From Sutcliffiella horikoshii (lineage in GTDB: Bacteria > Bacillota > Bacilli > Bacillales > Bacillaceae_I): a stretch of DNA of 64,000 bases. The position numbers were made by a program, and so were the translations under genes. Each line of letters starts with the position of its first letter. Position 1 is the stretch's first letter. The stretch lies in contig NZ_CP082918.1 of NCBI RefSeq assembly GCF_019931755.1, forward strand, positions 3,576,001 through 3,640,000, read 5' to 3'. The notes under the pieces are model-generated. The model was not told the origin of the DNA. It worked only from the letters and a program-made list of their open reading frames with translations, and searched no databases. This document shows positions 25,594 through 36,957 of this stretch, one piece after another.

Positions 25594-25937
25594 GAGGCAA
25601 CCTCCTTTTTCATCTCAAATGGCATGTCGTAGAATAACCGAACATCCTGAGTGGCTAAGCAATCTTCTTGGATGTGCCCAGTAATAAATCGATACTCCAA
25701 AACTGTTATTGCGCCGATACCAGAAAAAATAACTTTAATTCCATCGCGCACATCTTTTATTAGAAATCTGTCATCTTCTAGTGAGTAGAATTTAAGAATA
25801 TGTTTTACTTTCTCTACAAACTCACCCGACGTTTTCTCCTGCAGCTCTTCAAAATCGATTTTGTTTTGAATCATTGCTTGCCCCTCCTTGTGTTCTCCAA
25901 CCTCTAAGAGAACAAAATTCTTTACATCGAACTTCAC
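25578..25937 (-). CDS. Hypothetical phage protein (119 aa)
   Basis: An alpha/beta protein with VKHILKFYSLEDDRFLIKDV and a C-terminal CLATQDVRLFYDMPF segment. The annotated start overlaps the excisionase-like gene by four bases. No family recognised. Confidence 0.6.
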   Translation of the reverse strand: MKFDVKNFVLLEVGEHKEGQAMIQNKIDFEELQEKTSGEFVEKVKHILKFYSLEDDRFLIKDVRDGIKVIFSGIGAITVLEYRFITGHIQEDCLATQDVRLFYDMPFEMKKEVASCQST

Positions 25938-26125
25938 GCGCTCCCCTCCTTCTCCACATATGGATATTTCTCATGAAAAAACTTGATTGGCACCTTTCCT
26001 CTTTCAATCCAGTAACCCCTGGATGACAATTCTTCATTTAGCGACTGGATCCGCAGTTGAGCAGTTCGGAGGGTGTTAAGTCCCAACATATCTTTAACCT
26101 CTTTCGACGTGTAGAAGTGTTTCAC
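25934..26125 (-). CDS. Excisionase/MerR-like helix-turn-helix protein
   Basis: About 63 residues from a GTG at 26125, with AAAGGAGG about eight bases upstream; the upstream ATG lacks one. The sequence KHFYTSKEVKDMLGLNTLRTA has the winged-helix HTH_17 pattern typical of excisionases and small phage regulators. Located just after cro, as expected for an early regulator. Confidence 0.65.
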   Translation of the reverse strand: MKHFYTSKEVKDMLGLNTLRTAQLRIQSLNEELSSRGYWIERGKVPIKFFHEKYPYVEKEGSA

Positions 26126-26179
26126 CAAAGAGCCTCCTTTCATGAAATTTGTAATGTTGGTAAATGCTACTTTTGTACA

Positions 26180-26413
26180 TTAAATTATTTGGTTCTGCTT
26201 TTGTTCGACATGTACGACATCACTTGCAAAAAAAATATCACGTGGGTCTTTGTCAAAGAAATTTGCAATTCTTAACATTAATTCTGCAGTAGTATTTCCA
26301 CCGTTCTCAATCGATACAATTGTTTGTCTAGAAACATTCAAGGCTTCGGCTAACTGTTGTTGTGTAAGGTCAAACCCCTCGCTTTTTCTAAGGTATTTGA
26401 TTCTATTTTTCAA
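26180..26413 (-). CDS. Cro-like Xre-family regulator
   Basis: 77 residues with a clear helix-turn-helix (LTQQQLAEALNVSRQTIVSIENG). TTG at 26413 has AGAGGTG upstream and fits better than the GTG at 26422. It is divergent from the CI-like gene and opens the early operon. A copy of the operator motif also lies inside its 3' end. Confidence 0.85.
   Translation of the reverse strand: MKNRIKYLRKSEGFDLTQQQLAEALNVSRQTIVSIENGGNTTAELMLRIANFFDKDPRDIFFASDVVHVEQKQNQII
26207..26218. promoter_or_regulatory. Operator-like copy inside the cro 3' end
   Basis: GACATGTACGAC, the exact reverse complement of the site at 26434-26445 near the cro promoter. It may be a distal operator for looping or a chance retention. 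Confidence 0.5.
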
Positions 26414-26433
26414 ATTATTCACCTCTCAGTATT

Positions 26434-26485
26434 GTCGTACATGTCTTACAATTACAAGTGTACGACATGTCTGAATTTTTGTCAA
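26434..26485 (-). promoter_or_regulatory. Early (cro-side) promoter with two operator copies
   Basis: TTGACA (26480-26485), 17-base spacer, TACACT (26457-26462) in minus orientation. Operators GTCGTACATGTC (26434-26445) and GTACGACATGTC (26460-26471) lie downstream of and across the -10. Repressor binding there would block early transcription. Confidence 0.75.
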
Positions 26486-26523
26486 CTATGTTTTACGATT
26501 CTTTTTCGCATATTGCTTAATTA

Positions 26524-26554
26524 ATTGTAATCTTTGTTTTACAATATGTAGTAT
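26524..26554 (+). promoter_or_regulatory. Repressor promoter with internal inverted repeat
   Basis: TTGTAA (26525-26530), 18-base spacer, TAGTAT (26549-26554), driving the CI-like gene. The inverted repeat ATTGTAA / TTACAAT (26524-26530, 26539-26545) fills the spacer and may mediate autoregulation. A related TTGTAT / ATACAA repeat lies before the ImmA gene. Confidence 0.6.
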
Positions 26555-26579
26555 AGAGTTTACAAGGGGAATTCAAATT

Positions 26580-26957
26580 ATGAATGAACTAGGAAATTTA
26601 CTAAGAAATTTAAGGGGAAAAGAATCACTTAGATCCGTCGGTGAACGAACAGGCCTGAGTCATTCCTATATATCTGATATAGAAAATGGTTATAGAAGAG
26701 GAACAAAAAAACCTATTCATCCTTCTGCAGATACCCTACAACGTTTGGCTAAAGCTTATAAATATCCTGTTAATCGTTTACTTCAGGTAGCAGGATATAT
26801 GGAAATGGAAAACGAGGACCTTAAACCAGAATCCGAAAACGAATCCTTATTCTTTTTTGACAAGGAAGATATAACACCAGAGGAAATGGAAGAGCTGAAG
26901 AAGTATCTGGAGTTCATGAGGATGAAGGCAAAGCAGGAGAATGAGAAAAAAGATTAA
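26580..26957 (+). CDS. CI-like phage repressor (Xre family)
   Basis: 125 residues. N-terminal helix-turn-helix (SLRSVGERTGLSHSYISDIENGYRRGTKKP), followed by a helical C-terminus rich in Glu that probably oligomerises (TPEEMEELKKYLEFMRMKAK). There is no LexA-type self-cleavage domain, which fits regulation by the ImmA-like peptidase downstream. Divergent from cro. Confidence 0.88.
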   Translation: MNELGNLLRNLRGKESLRSVGERTGLSHSYISDIENGYRRGTKKPIHPSADTLQRLAKAYKYPVNRLLQVAGYMEMENEDLKPESENESLFFFDKEDITPEEMEELKKYLEFMRMKAKQENEKKD

Positions 26958-27049
26958 GTAAGTAAAATATACAATATTGGCAAAGAAGAGAATCAAAACG
27001 AAGCGAGGCGCAGCCGAAGTGTGGAGTTAGGATTTTATTTTTTCCCTTT

Positions 27050-27076
27050 CACTTCTCAATTTGAGAAGTTTTTCTC
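27050..27076 (+). terminator. Terminator after the repressor gene
   Basis: ACTTCTCAA and TTGAGAAGT, a perfect palindrome around one base, followed by TTTTTCT. It closes the repressor transcript about 95 bases after its stop. Confidence 0.75.
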
Positions 27077-27211
27077 AAGAAACTTTATAGACTGTGGAAT
27101 TTAATAACAACAGGAACAAATTATACATAAATGCTATAAGACAACGGAGAAAAGACACTCCTGTTTATTGGGTGCTATTTGTGAATTAAAAATGTCTCGG
27201 AGGAAATTATT

Positions 27212-27643
27212 ATGAAACCATATGTAACTACTTTTGCTTTTTCAGACGATGTCAAAGAAATGCCTAACCAGAATGGCGGAGCAACAATGCATGTAATAAA
27301 TCCGCAAAATCTATTTCGACCACATTTCGTACCAGGTACTTATTCATTCGCAGTTACATTTGGTTTTTTAGGTGTAGATCCAGAAAGGAAGCATAAACTT
27401 AGTTTTCAATTTTTATCACCTAATTCGGCCGAAAATGCCCTTATAGATATTAGAGATGCTTAACTTCCTCCGAATCTAACTTTAGATTCACGACTTCCTA
27501 AAGAAGCAAATGGATTTATATTTAATATGGATTTTAGGAACATCGCTTTCCGAGTAGAAGGTAAATATACTGCTAAGGTATCCTTAAACGGCGAGCCTCT
27601 TGGAGAATTTCCAGTACTTGTTTATCCCCAGGAAAAAATGTAA
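27212..27643 (+). pseudogene. Gene of unknown function interrupted by an in-frame TAA
   Basis: The first half runs 83 codons from an ATG with GGAGGAAAT upstream to TAA at 27461-27463. The same frame then continues for 59 more codons (LPPNLTLDSRLPKEANGFIF, ending FPVLVYPQEKM) to a stop at 27641. The second half has the beta-strand pattern and ending (GEPLGEFPVLVY) expected for the rest of the protein and no start of its own. A single nonsense mutation explains it. The family (two-layer beta protein of phage and plasmid immunity regions) I cannot name with confidence. Confidence 0.7.
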
Positions 27644-27645
27644 AT

Positions 27646-28341
27646 ATGGGCAGCCCTACGGTTATTATTGAAAATGGAATTGTGAAAATTATCTCTCCTC
27701 ATCGTTATGAAACTGAGGAAGGGGAATGTATTGAAAAAGAAAGTAATACTTACTATAAACGAGTACTCAATAAAGTAATAAGTAATCAAGTGGCAATAAT
27801 GGTGTTTACGACGTCAGCAATATTACAACATGGGATGCTAGATACAGATTCCGTTCATCATAACATGGTGAATAATAATTCCCAAGAGTCTCCTATAAGT
27901 TATAAAGAAGAGCGAATCCCTATCAAAAACATACAACAAAACAGTAAATTGATTGCTTATAATTTTGGTACTCCTTATTCTGAAAGTCATAATATCGTAA
28001 ATGAACAATTTTCAAGTGATATTTTGGCGAAAATTGCCGTAAATAGGCTTACGGACAGTGTTCTTTCCCCTCAAATTACTGATATAATAGATACTAGTCA
28101 TATTGAGGAGAAAGAGGGTGTGTTGTCCATGGTCAATACATTAGATGAGATAGATAAGAAAATCAGGAAGACTTATAATTATAGTGCTCTATTATTATCA
28201 GGCCTTGCTGCAACATCTTTTATTTCTGTTATAGGTTTAAATTTTCTCCCGTCACCCATTGATTCAACACTCTTAGTTGCAAGTACAGCTGGCGCTCTTG
28301 GTCTTTTTATTGATAAGATTAAGCGAGTAAAAGTTACTTGA
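27646..28341 (+). CDS. Unknown membrane-associated protein of the immunity-region cassette (231 aa)
   Basis: Begins two bases after the previous stop. The N-terminal 170 residues are polar with no recognised domain. Near residues 180-222 there are two hydrophobic helices (LLLSGLAATSFISVIGLNFL, STLLVASTAGALGLFI) and a short basic tail, so it is a membrane-anchored protein with a large soluble part. It sits between repressor and ImmA genes, where exclusion or defence genes are often carried. Function unknown. Confidence 0.65.
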   Translation: MGSPTVIIENGIVKIISPHRYETEEGECIEKESNTYYKRVLNKVISNQVAIMVFTTSAILQHGMLDTDSVHHNMVNNNSQESPISYKEERIPIKNIQQNSKLIAYNFGTPYSESHNIVNEQFSSDILAKIAVNRLTDSVLSPQITDIIDTSHIEEKEGVLSMVNTLDEIDKKIRKTYNYSALLLSGLAATSFISVIGLNFLPSPIDSTLLVASTAGALGLFIDKIKRVKVT

Positions 28342-28634
28342 CAGTACCTAATGAATTCAACCTAACAGAAGTTCTTAGGAGTCTGCCAGCGTCCCTAATT
28401 TTCATATTGTTAGTTGATTGGTTCTTTATGAAAGATTTAGTACAGTTGTATACTTTCCAATTAGAAGCATCTGATCCTAATGGGAACTATACTTTTATAA
28501 CAATTATCGCCATCGTTTTTGTTAACCTTGTTATTATTTCTTCCTTTGCAAGAGTAAGGTATCTCCAGGAAAAACAATTGACTTTAGCGAAAAAGGTTAA
28601 GGAAAACAGTGAAAGTATTCCTAATGAATCCTAG
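28338..28634 (+). CDS. Unknown two-helix membrane protein (98 aa)
   Basis: TTG start overlaps the previous stop (ACTTGA), so translation is probably coupled. Two membrane segments (SLPASLIFILLVDWFF and FITIIAIVFVNLVIISSFA) flank a polar loop, with a charged C-terminal helix. Together with the preceding gene it looks like a small membrane complex. No family recognised. Confidence 0.6.
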   Translation: MTVPNEFNLTEVLRSLPASLIFILLVDWFFMKDLVQLYTFQLEASDPNGNYTFITIIAIVFVNLVIISSFARVRYLQEKQLTLAKKVKENSESIPNES

Positions 28635-28656
28635 AGCCCACTTATTGGGCTCTTTC
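28631..28656 (+). terminator. Terminator after the cassette
   Basis: AGAGCCC, seven-base loop, GGGCTCT then TTTCTTTTT, directly after the last cassette stop. It separates the cassette from the ImmA/integrase unit. Confidence 0.9.
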
Positions 28657-28662
28657 TTTTTG

Positions 28663-28711
28663 TTGTAAACACGAACACTTGTTTGTATAATTGTATTACA
28701 ATATACAAATA
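28663..28711 (+). promoter_or_regulatory. Promoter and operator of the ImmA/integrase unit
   Basis: TTGTAA (28663-28668), 17-base spacer, TATAAT (28686-28691). Just downstream is an inverted repeat TTGTAT / ATACAA around the probable start site, related to the repeat in the repressor promoter. This suggests control by the same regulator. Confidence 0.6.
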
Positions 28712-28725
28712 AAGGAGATTTACAA

Positions 28726-29205
28726 GTGAATAGCTACTCGCCGATGCCATTGGAAATAGCAATATCGAATTTATTTAAAAGGCTACAAATATTTAAGCCG
28801 GAGCAAATTTCAGAAAAGAAGATTGCACGAGACTTAAGAATATTCCTTACAACAAAGCCGATAAGATCCGTCTGCTACGAGAACGGACGGTTCCAATCCA
28901 TAAACATTGACCAACGATTACCAGTAGAAATGCAACGTGAACAATTTTATCATGAACTATGCCATCTACTACGGCATAGCGGTTGGCAGTTGGGAATCAT
29001 GCCGAGAGATTTTCATGATCTGCAGGAATGGGATGCAAGGAATTTTGTACGGTATGCTGCCATTCCTTATCACATGCTGCAGTTTATAGACATAGATGAT
29101 CCGTATGTCGTTGATAATATGGCTAGTGTGTTCAAAGTAACTCATGAACTATGCCAAGAAAGATTGGAACAACTTCAAAGGAGGGTACACTGTGCCGGTT
29201 TATAA
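28726..29205 (+). CDS. ImmA/IrrE-family metallopeptidase
   Basis: 159 residues with the zinc motif HELCHLLRH at about 75-83 and a downstream [14 protein letters not shown] segment typical of the family. ImmA of ICEBs1 cleaves the cognate repressor, so this may inactivate the CI-like protein. GTG start with AAAGGAG upstream. It overlaps the integrase start by a few codons. Confidence 0.93.
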   Translation: MNSYSPMPLEIAISNLFKRLQIFKPEQISEKKIARDLRIFLTTKPIRSVCYENGRFQSINIDQRLPVEMQREQFYHELCHLLRHSGWQLGIMPRDFHDLQEWDARNFVRYAAIPYHMLQFIDIDDPYVVDNMASVFKVTHELCQERLEQLQRRVHCAGL

Positions 29206-30268
29206 AGATAAAGAAAGAGACACCTGGTACTACAAGACGAGATATAAAGATATGTACGGAAAAAGTAAGCAAAAATTAAAAAGAGGATTTAGAAAGAGAA
29301 GAGAGGCGGTTCTTGCCGAAGCTGATTTTTTGGCGAGCATACAAGATGCCTTTTCGGATAATGTTACGCTGGATGAAGTATTTGAGCATAACATCAGTTA
29401 CAAAAGCTATAAAGACAAAACGATTCGTAGACGCACCCACGAATACAACCGGCATATCAAGCCGAGGTTCGGCCATCTTAAATTAAAAGACATTACTACT
29501 CAACAAGTATTGGAATTCCAACGATATCTTTCAGATGAGTTAAAATCATTGGAAAGTGCAAGGACCATATTTGCCAATTTTAAAGTCCTAATTAATCATG
29601 CGAAGAAGTTCTTCAATTTGCGTCGGGATCCCACGCTCCAAGTTCCAGCAATGCCTCGTGGAAAAAAGAAAGTAGATTTTATTAAACGTGAAGAGTTTGA
29701 TGTTCGTGTTGAGGCTATTGATATGCACTACTACAAAGAAATGACAATCCTCATGTTTTATACTGGGCTTCGGATTGGAGAAGCAATGGCCATAAAGTGG
29801 GTGGACGTAAACTTAGATAATAGAGAAATTGACATTAATAAAGCCTGGAGTTTAAATGAAAAGAAAGAAGGATCTGTGAAAACAGCAGCTAGCGAAGCAG
29901 TTATCCCCATCCCTAGAGTGGTTGTGGATATGTTGACAACTATAAAAAAAGAATCCTCTGAAAAAATTTATGGATTCAATGAGAATTACTATGTGTTTGG
30001 CGGTATGAAACCATACCATTACAATCACTATCACAAAAAATATAAAGATGTTTTCCCAGATCTTCGGATCCATTCTCTCAGGCACAGTTTTGCAGCGTAT
30101 CTAATCAATAAAGGAGTGGATATCTACCTGGTGAAGGAGCTCATGCGTCATGAGAATATAAAAGAAACAGCCGACACTTACGGCCACTTATATGTGGAAC
30201 GTAAGCATTCGGCTATGAGTGTTTTTGATGAAATTTTAGAGGGAAATGGTATCATTCCAGTATCATAA
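29192..30268 (+). CDS. int: Prophage integrase (tyrosine recombinase)
   Basis: 358 residues from a GTG at 29192 with AAAGGAGGG upstream; a longer frame to 29144 overlaps immA without a ribosome site. It has an AP2-like arm-binding N-terminus ([20 protein letters not shown]), a core-binding SAM-like domain, and the catalytic set: Arg in [17 protein letters not shown], a distal His in MRHENI, and Tyr in ADTYGHLY. Position at the prophage edge next to sufB marks it as the integrase of this element. Confidence 0.95.
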   Translation: MPVYKDKERDTWYYKTRYKDMYGKSKQKLKRGFRKRREAVLAEADFLASIQDAFSDNVTLDEVFEHNISYKSYKDKTIRRRTHEYNRHIKPRFGHLKLKDITTQQVLEFQRYLSDELKSLESARTIFANFKVLINHAKKFFNLRRDPTLQVPAMPRGKKKVDFIKREEFDVRVEAIDMHYYKEMTILMFYTGLRIGEAMAIKWVDVNLDNREIDINKAWSLNEKKEGSVKTAASEAVIPIPRVVVDMLTTIKKESSEKIYGFNENYYVFGGMKPYHYNHYHKKYKDVFPDLRIHSLRHSFAAYLINKGVDIYLVKELMRHENIKETADTYGHLYVERKHSAMSVFDEILEGNGIIPVS

Positions 30269-30311
30269 GATGATACCACCACTCAAAAACATTGTTATAT
30301 TAAGGTTTAAA
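30248..30311. other. Prophage-chromosome junction region
   Basis: The 43 bases between the integrase and sufB stops must contain or border one att site. A perfect inverted repeat GGTATCAT / ATGATACC (30248-30255, 30270-30277) overlaps the integrase end. The core site cannot be defined because the other junction is outside the window. No clear terminator for the suf operon is visible here. Confidence 0.45.
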
Positions 30312-31709
30312 TTATCCTATAGAACCTTCCATCTCAAACTTGATCAGACGGTTCATTTCTACTGCGTATTCCATTGGTAGTTCTTTTGTGAATGGCTCGA
30401 TGAAGCCCATTACGATCATTTCTGTTGCTTCTTCTTCAGAAAGGCCACGGCTCATTAGATAGAACAGTTGCTCTTCGGATACTTTGGATACCTTCGCTTC
30501 GTGCTCAAGAGAAACATTGTCGTTAAACACTTCGTTATAAGGGATCGTATCAGAAGTAGACTGGTTATCCATGATTAGCGTGTCACACTCGATGTTAGAG
30601 CGTGCGCCGGAAGCTTTTTTACCAAAGTGTACGATTCCACGGTATGTTACTTTACCACCTTGCTTGGAGATGGATTTAGAAACGATTGTGGAAGACGTGT
30701 TTGGTGCAAGGTGGATCATTTTCGCACCTGCATCTTGGTGTTGGCCTTTACCAGCTAATGCGATGGAAAGAGTCATACCACGAGCGCCTTCACCTTTAAG
30801 GATAACCGCTGGGTATTTCATCGTTAATTTGGAACCGATGTTACCATCAATCCATTCCATTGTTGCATTAGCTTCACACACTGCACGCTTCGTAACTAGG
30901 TTGTATACATTGTTCGCCCAGTTTTGAATCGTCGTGTAACGGCAGTAAGCATCTTTCTTGATGATGATTTCTACTACCGCACTGTGAAGGGAGTTTGTTG
31001 TGTAAACAGGTGCTGTACAGCCTTCTACATAGTGTACGTGTGCGCCTTCGTCTACGATGATAAGCGTACGCTCGAATTGACCCATGTTCTCAGAGTTGAT
31101 TCGGAAGTATGCTTGTAGTGGAGTTTCCACTTTCACACCTTTTGGTACATAGATGAAAGATCCACCAGACCATACTGCAGAGTTCAGTGCAGAGAACTTA
31201 TTGTCTGTCGGCGGGATTACCTTCGCGAAGTGCTCACGGAAGATGTCTTCATTTTCTTTTAACGCGGTGTCTGTGTCTTTAAACACTACACCAAGATCTT
31301 CTAAGTCTTCTTGCATGTTGTGGTATACAACCTCAGATTCATACTGAGCAGATACACCTGCAAGATACTTTTGTTCTGCTTCAGGGATACCTAATTTGTC
31401 AAACGTCTGCTTGATCTCTTCAGGTACTTCATCCCAAGAACGCTCAGACTTCTCAGACGGTTTTACGTAATACGTAATTTCATCAAAGTTCAAGCTGTTC
31501 AAATCGCCGCCCCATTGTGGCATTGGCATGTTATAGAAATGTTCTAATGATTTAAGACGGAAATCCAACATCCATTGAGGCTCTTCCTTCATACGAGAGA
31601 TTTCTTCAACGATCTCTTTCGTAAGACCACGGCCGGAACGGAAAATGGAAACGTCTTTGTCCTTAAAACCATACTTGTAATCGCCGATTTCAGGCATTTT
31701 TTTCGCCAT
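30312..31709 (-). CDS. sufB: SufB, Fe-S cluster scaffold subunit
   Basis: 465 residues from the ATG at 31709, which has GGAGGG six bases upstream. Family hallmarks are all present: [36 protein letters not shown], and a C-terminal [11 protein letters not shown] motif. It forms the SufBCD complex that assembles Fe-S clusters in the cytoplasm. Last gene of the suf operon; the prophage begins 44 bases downstream. Confidence 0.97.
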   Translation of the reverse strand: MAKKMPEIGDYKYGFKDKDVSIFRSGRGLTKEIVEEISRMKEEPQWMLDFRLKSLEHFYNMPMPQWGGDLNSLNFDEITYYVKPSEKSERSWDEVPEEIKQTFDKLGIPEAEQKYLAGVSAQYESEVVYHNMQEDLEDLGVVFKDTDTALKENEDIFREHFAKVIPPTDNKFSALNSAVWSGGSFIYVPKGVKVETPLQAYFRINSENMGQFERTLIIVDEGAHVHYVEGCTAPVYTTNSLHSAVVEIIIKKDAYCRYTTIQNWANNVYNLVTKRAVCEANATMEWIDGNIGSKLTMKYPAVILKGEGARGMTLSIALAGKGQHQDAGAKMIHLAPNTSSTIVSKSISKQGGKVTYRGIVHFGKKASGARSNIECDTLIMDNQSTSDTIPYNEVFNDNVSLEHEAKVSKVSEEQLFYLMSRGLSEEEATEMIVMGFIEPFTKELPMEYAVEMNRLIKFEMEGSIG

Positions 31710-31784
31710 TTTATTCCCTCCATTCAAGAGGTGAGCAACAGTGAGGCAAATAATGCCGCACTATCACTCCCTATCTTGCCTTGC

Positions 31785-34721
<2,937 letters not shown>

Positions 34722-34736
34722 GATAATCCTCCTTGC

Positions 34737-35519
34737 TTACGCTTCTTGACCGACTGTTTCGTCTTCGATACCTAGTTCTTGCTTAATCCAATCGTAACCT
34801 TCTGCCTCTAAACGTTGCGCTAATTCCTTACCACCGGACTTCACGATACGTCCTTGCATCATTACGTGAACGTGGTCAGGAGTGATGTAGTTCAATAAAC
34901 GTTGGTAGTGAGTGATGATAAGGCAACCGAAGTCGTCTCCGCGCATTTCGTTGATTCCTTTAGAAACAACTTTCAATGCATCGATATCAAGACCAGAGTC
35001 AATCTCATCAAGAATAGCGATCTTAGGCTCGATCATCATCAATTGAAGAATTTCGTTACGTTTCTTTTCCCCACCAGAGAAACCTTCGTTCAGGTAACGC
35101 TGTGCCATTGCTTGATCCATTTCCAAAAAGTCCATGTTCTTATCCATTTTACGGATAAATTTCATTAGGGAAATCTCATCGCCCTCTTCACGGCGAGCGT
35201 TGATAGCAGAACGCAAGAAGTCCGCGTTTGTTACACCGCTGATCTCACTTGGGTATTGCATGGCAAGGAATAAGCCAACTTGCGCGCGCTCATCCACTTC
35301 CATTTCAAGAACATCTTCACCATCAAATGTGATGCTTCCGCTTGTTACTTCATATTTCGGGTGTCCCATGATTGCAGAAGAAAGCGTAGACTTTCCTGTT
35401 CCGTTAGGACCCATGATTGCGTGAATCTCTCCGCCTTTTACTTCAAGATTTACACCCTTTAAAATCTCTTTATCATTAATGGATACATGTAAATCTTTAA
35501 TCGTTAACGTTGAACCCAT
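34737..35519 (-). CDS. sufC: SufC, ABC-type ATPase of Fe-S assembly
   Basis: 260 residues from the ATG at 35519 (GGAGG eight bases upstream). Walker A GPNGTGKST, signature FSGGEKKRNE, Walker B AILDEIDSGLD. It drives conformational change in SufBCD. First gene of the suf operon. Confidence 0.97.
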   Translation of the reverse strand: MGSTLTIKDLHVSINDKEILKGVNLEVKGGEIHAIMGPNGTGKSTLSSAIMGHPKYEVTSGSITFDGEDVLEMEVDERAQVGLFLAMQYPSEISGVTNADFLRSAINARREEGDEISLMKFIRKMDKNMDFLEMDQAMAQRYLNEGFSGGEKKRNEILQLMMIEPKIAILDEIDSGLDIDALKVVSKGINEMRGDDFGCLIITHYQRLLNYITPDHVHVMMQGRIVKSGGKELAQRLEAEGYDWIKQELGIEDETVGQEA

Positions 35520-35569
35520 AACTGTAACCTCCAATGTTCTTGTGTTCCTATATGAAAACACATTCTTGT

Positions 35570-35625
35570 TTTAATTCTCATTTTATTCTCATTACAATCT
35601 TATAACAAATAGAAAGTGATAGCAA
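35570..35625 (-). promoter_or_regulatory. suf operon promoter and direct-repeat leader
   Basis: TTGCTA (35620-35625), 17-base spacer, TAAGAT (35597-35602). Just downstream are two ATGAGAAT direct repeats (AATGAGAATAAAATGAGAATTA), which resemble degenerate Fur-box half sites. Fur control is only a possibility. Confidence 0.55.
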
Positions 35626-35716
35626 CCTTTTCCGCCTTGTGTATGATACCCTCAAATTATAACGAATATATGGGGGGAAAGTCGAATTTTCGCGGATATT
35701 TTATTTAATTGGTACT

Positions 35717-35847
35717 CCCGGTTAATTTCCGTTCCAGTTATTCGCTTTCCACGGGGCGGTGCTTGAGCCTCCTCACTTCGTTGCGGGGTCTCAAGTCTAC
35801 CGCTACCTCCCGCTGGAGTCTCATAACTTGCACTACAATTAACCGGG
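35717..35847. repeat. Dispersed intergenic palindromic element, copy A
   Basis: 131 bp bounded by perfect 11-base inverted repeats CCCGGTTAATT / AATTAACCGGG. The core TTGAGCCTCCTCACTTCGTT and GGGGTCTCAAG is shared with four other copies in the window. It lies between suf and yurZ and carries only a meaningless reading frame. Confidence 0.85.
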
Positions 35848-35874
35848 GGAACTTTATAAACAACAAAAAGGGTC

Positions 35875-35920
35875 TGCGTTATTCTCATTTGTTGGAGAAT
35901 AACACGAACCCTTTTCTTTT
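35875..35920. terminator. Strong hairpin with T-runs on both sides
   Basis: AAAGGGT...CGTTATTCTC paired with GAGAATAACACG...ACCCTTTTC, with TTTTCTTTTT following on the plus strand and a T-run on the minus strand as well. It lies in the 907-base gap between sufC and yurZ. Confidence 0.7.
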
Positions 35921-35967
35921 TCTTCTATATTATATGGTCAACCTGTCAGCTTGCTGCTGCCCAGGTT

Positions 35968-36120
35968 TTATGGGCGGAAATTACGGTCTACTTCTTCAAC
36001 AATCTCCAAGCTTCTTTGGTAATCCTTTTCTCGTTTCTGCTCCACTTCTAAAAGTTTTGAGAGCTTATTTGAGTACTCCTCATAACCAAAACCATAAGCT
36101 TGATACATTGCCTTCTCCAT
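35968..36120 (-). CDS. Possible 50-aa ORF or gene remnant
   Basis: ATG at 36120 gives MEKAMYQAYGFGYEEYSNKL, then a charged coiled-coil ending RNFRP. The frame stays open further upstream without a start codon, and no ribosome site fits. It could be the 3' remnant of a lost gene or a small protein. Not recognised. Confidence 0.3.
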   Translation of the reverse strand: MEKAMYQAYGFGYEEYSNKLSKLLEVEQKREKDYQRSLEIVEEVDRNFRP

Positions 36121-36388
36121 TTCACCTGTGTACTTTACGTGTACCTGATGGATAATAAACCATTCCCTTCCTATTTATAAGTGTTAAATTTTCGTACCAG
36201 TTTTTTTGATACCCTTAAAGTATTTGTATTAAACACCTTATTAATCATAACAGGGGTGGTTAATTTATCCAAACGAAGTATGGAGCGATTACTGGGGATA
36301 TTAGAGGGTGTGGAGGAATGAGGGGAGGTGGTTGATAGGAGGCTTAGAATTTCTCTTGAATGCTAGGGCGTTCTGGTTGTCCCAATAA

Positions 36389-36419
36389 TAAAAAAGCCCA
36401 ACCCCAAAAGGTCAGACTC
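36389..36419 (-). terminator. yurZ terminator
   Basis: AGTCTGACC / GGTTGGGCT (paired with several G-U) then TTTTTTA in minus orientation, just after the yurZ stop. Confidence 0.75.
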
Positions 36420-36426
36420 CAAAAAA

Positions 36427-36807
36427 TCAATGCTTCAATTCATTAAAATCACTAATACAAGACTGTACCAAAGTCACGGATTGGCTCATTGCCGCGCCGC
36501 CTCCAAATACTGCTGTCACGCCGCATGCTTCCAAGATTTCCTGCTCTGTTGCACCTTGATCTAAACAGCCTTTTGTGTGATAAACGATGCAATATTCATC
36601 TTGGGAATACACACTCACACCAAGAGCAATCAATTGCTTCTGCTTTTTATCAAGTACGCCCTCTTTAAAGCAAGCTTCCGTGAACTCATTATAGTGGTGT
36701 GCAAGCTCAGGCATCTTTTCAGTGAATACACCAAGTCCCGCTTTATAATCATGAAGTGCTGCTTCTGCATAGTTTTTCGGCTCGTAATGTTGTTCCATTG
36801 AAGACAA
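36427..36807 (-). CDS. yurZ: YurZ-like carboxymuconolactone decarboxylase / AhpD-fold protein
   Basis: 126 residues. KQKQLIALGVSVYSQDEYCIVYHTKGCLDQGATEQEILEA has the AhpD-like pattern, with Cys and His arranged as C-x4-H on one helix and a nearby second Cys. Such proteins have peroxidase or decarboxylase-like folds; the substrate is unknown. Placed between suf and the methionine transporter as in B. subtilis. Starts at 36807 (TTG) or 36798 (ATG) are both possible. Confidence 0.8.
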   Translation of the reverse strand: MSSMEQHYEPKNYAEAALHDYKAGLGVFTEKMPELAHHYNEFTEACFKEGVLDKKQKQLIALGVSVYSQDEYCIVYHTKGCLDQGATEQEILEACGVTAVFGGGAAMSQSVTLVQSCISDFNELKH

Positions 36808-36916
36808 CTCCCATCCTTATTTTTCACAAAGTTAGTATTTGTTTAGGGGGGAGGTAAGTATTCATGAGCAATGACAAAATTTTAAACCATTCTGGGCAAC
36901 CACCCTATGTATAGAT

Positions 36917-36948
36917 AAAACCCGTACTTATAAATAAGCACGGGGTCC
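36917..36948 (-). terminator. met operon terminator
   Basis: CCCGTGCTTAT / ATAAGTACGGG then TTTTAT in minus orientation, directly after the metQ stop. Confidence 0.85.
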
Positions 36949-36957
36949 TTAAAAATC

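Larger units (their letters stand above)
1..30300. mobile_element. Siphovirus-type prophage, right-hand part (left end outside the window)
   Basis: A continuous run of phage modules: integrase, immunity region, replication genes, ArpU regulator, terminases, portal, protease, HK97-type capsid, connectors, tail chaperones, tape measure, Dit and tail-spike gene. The integrase stop lies 44 bases from the sufB stop, so the right chromosomal junction must fall in or close to that gap. The left end, holin and endolysin are not in view. Head and tail genes look intact; only an accessory immunity-region gene is visibly broken, so the element may be functional. The left boundary is simply the window edge. 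Confidence 0.95.

Noticed and set aside
29144..29191. Longer integrase start at 29144
   Set aside because: Overlaps immA, lacks a ribosome site, and the GTG at 29192 has AAAGGAGGG.
35652..35888. 78-codon minus-strand frame in the suf-yurZ gap
   Set aside because: Lies across repeat copy A with no start signals.
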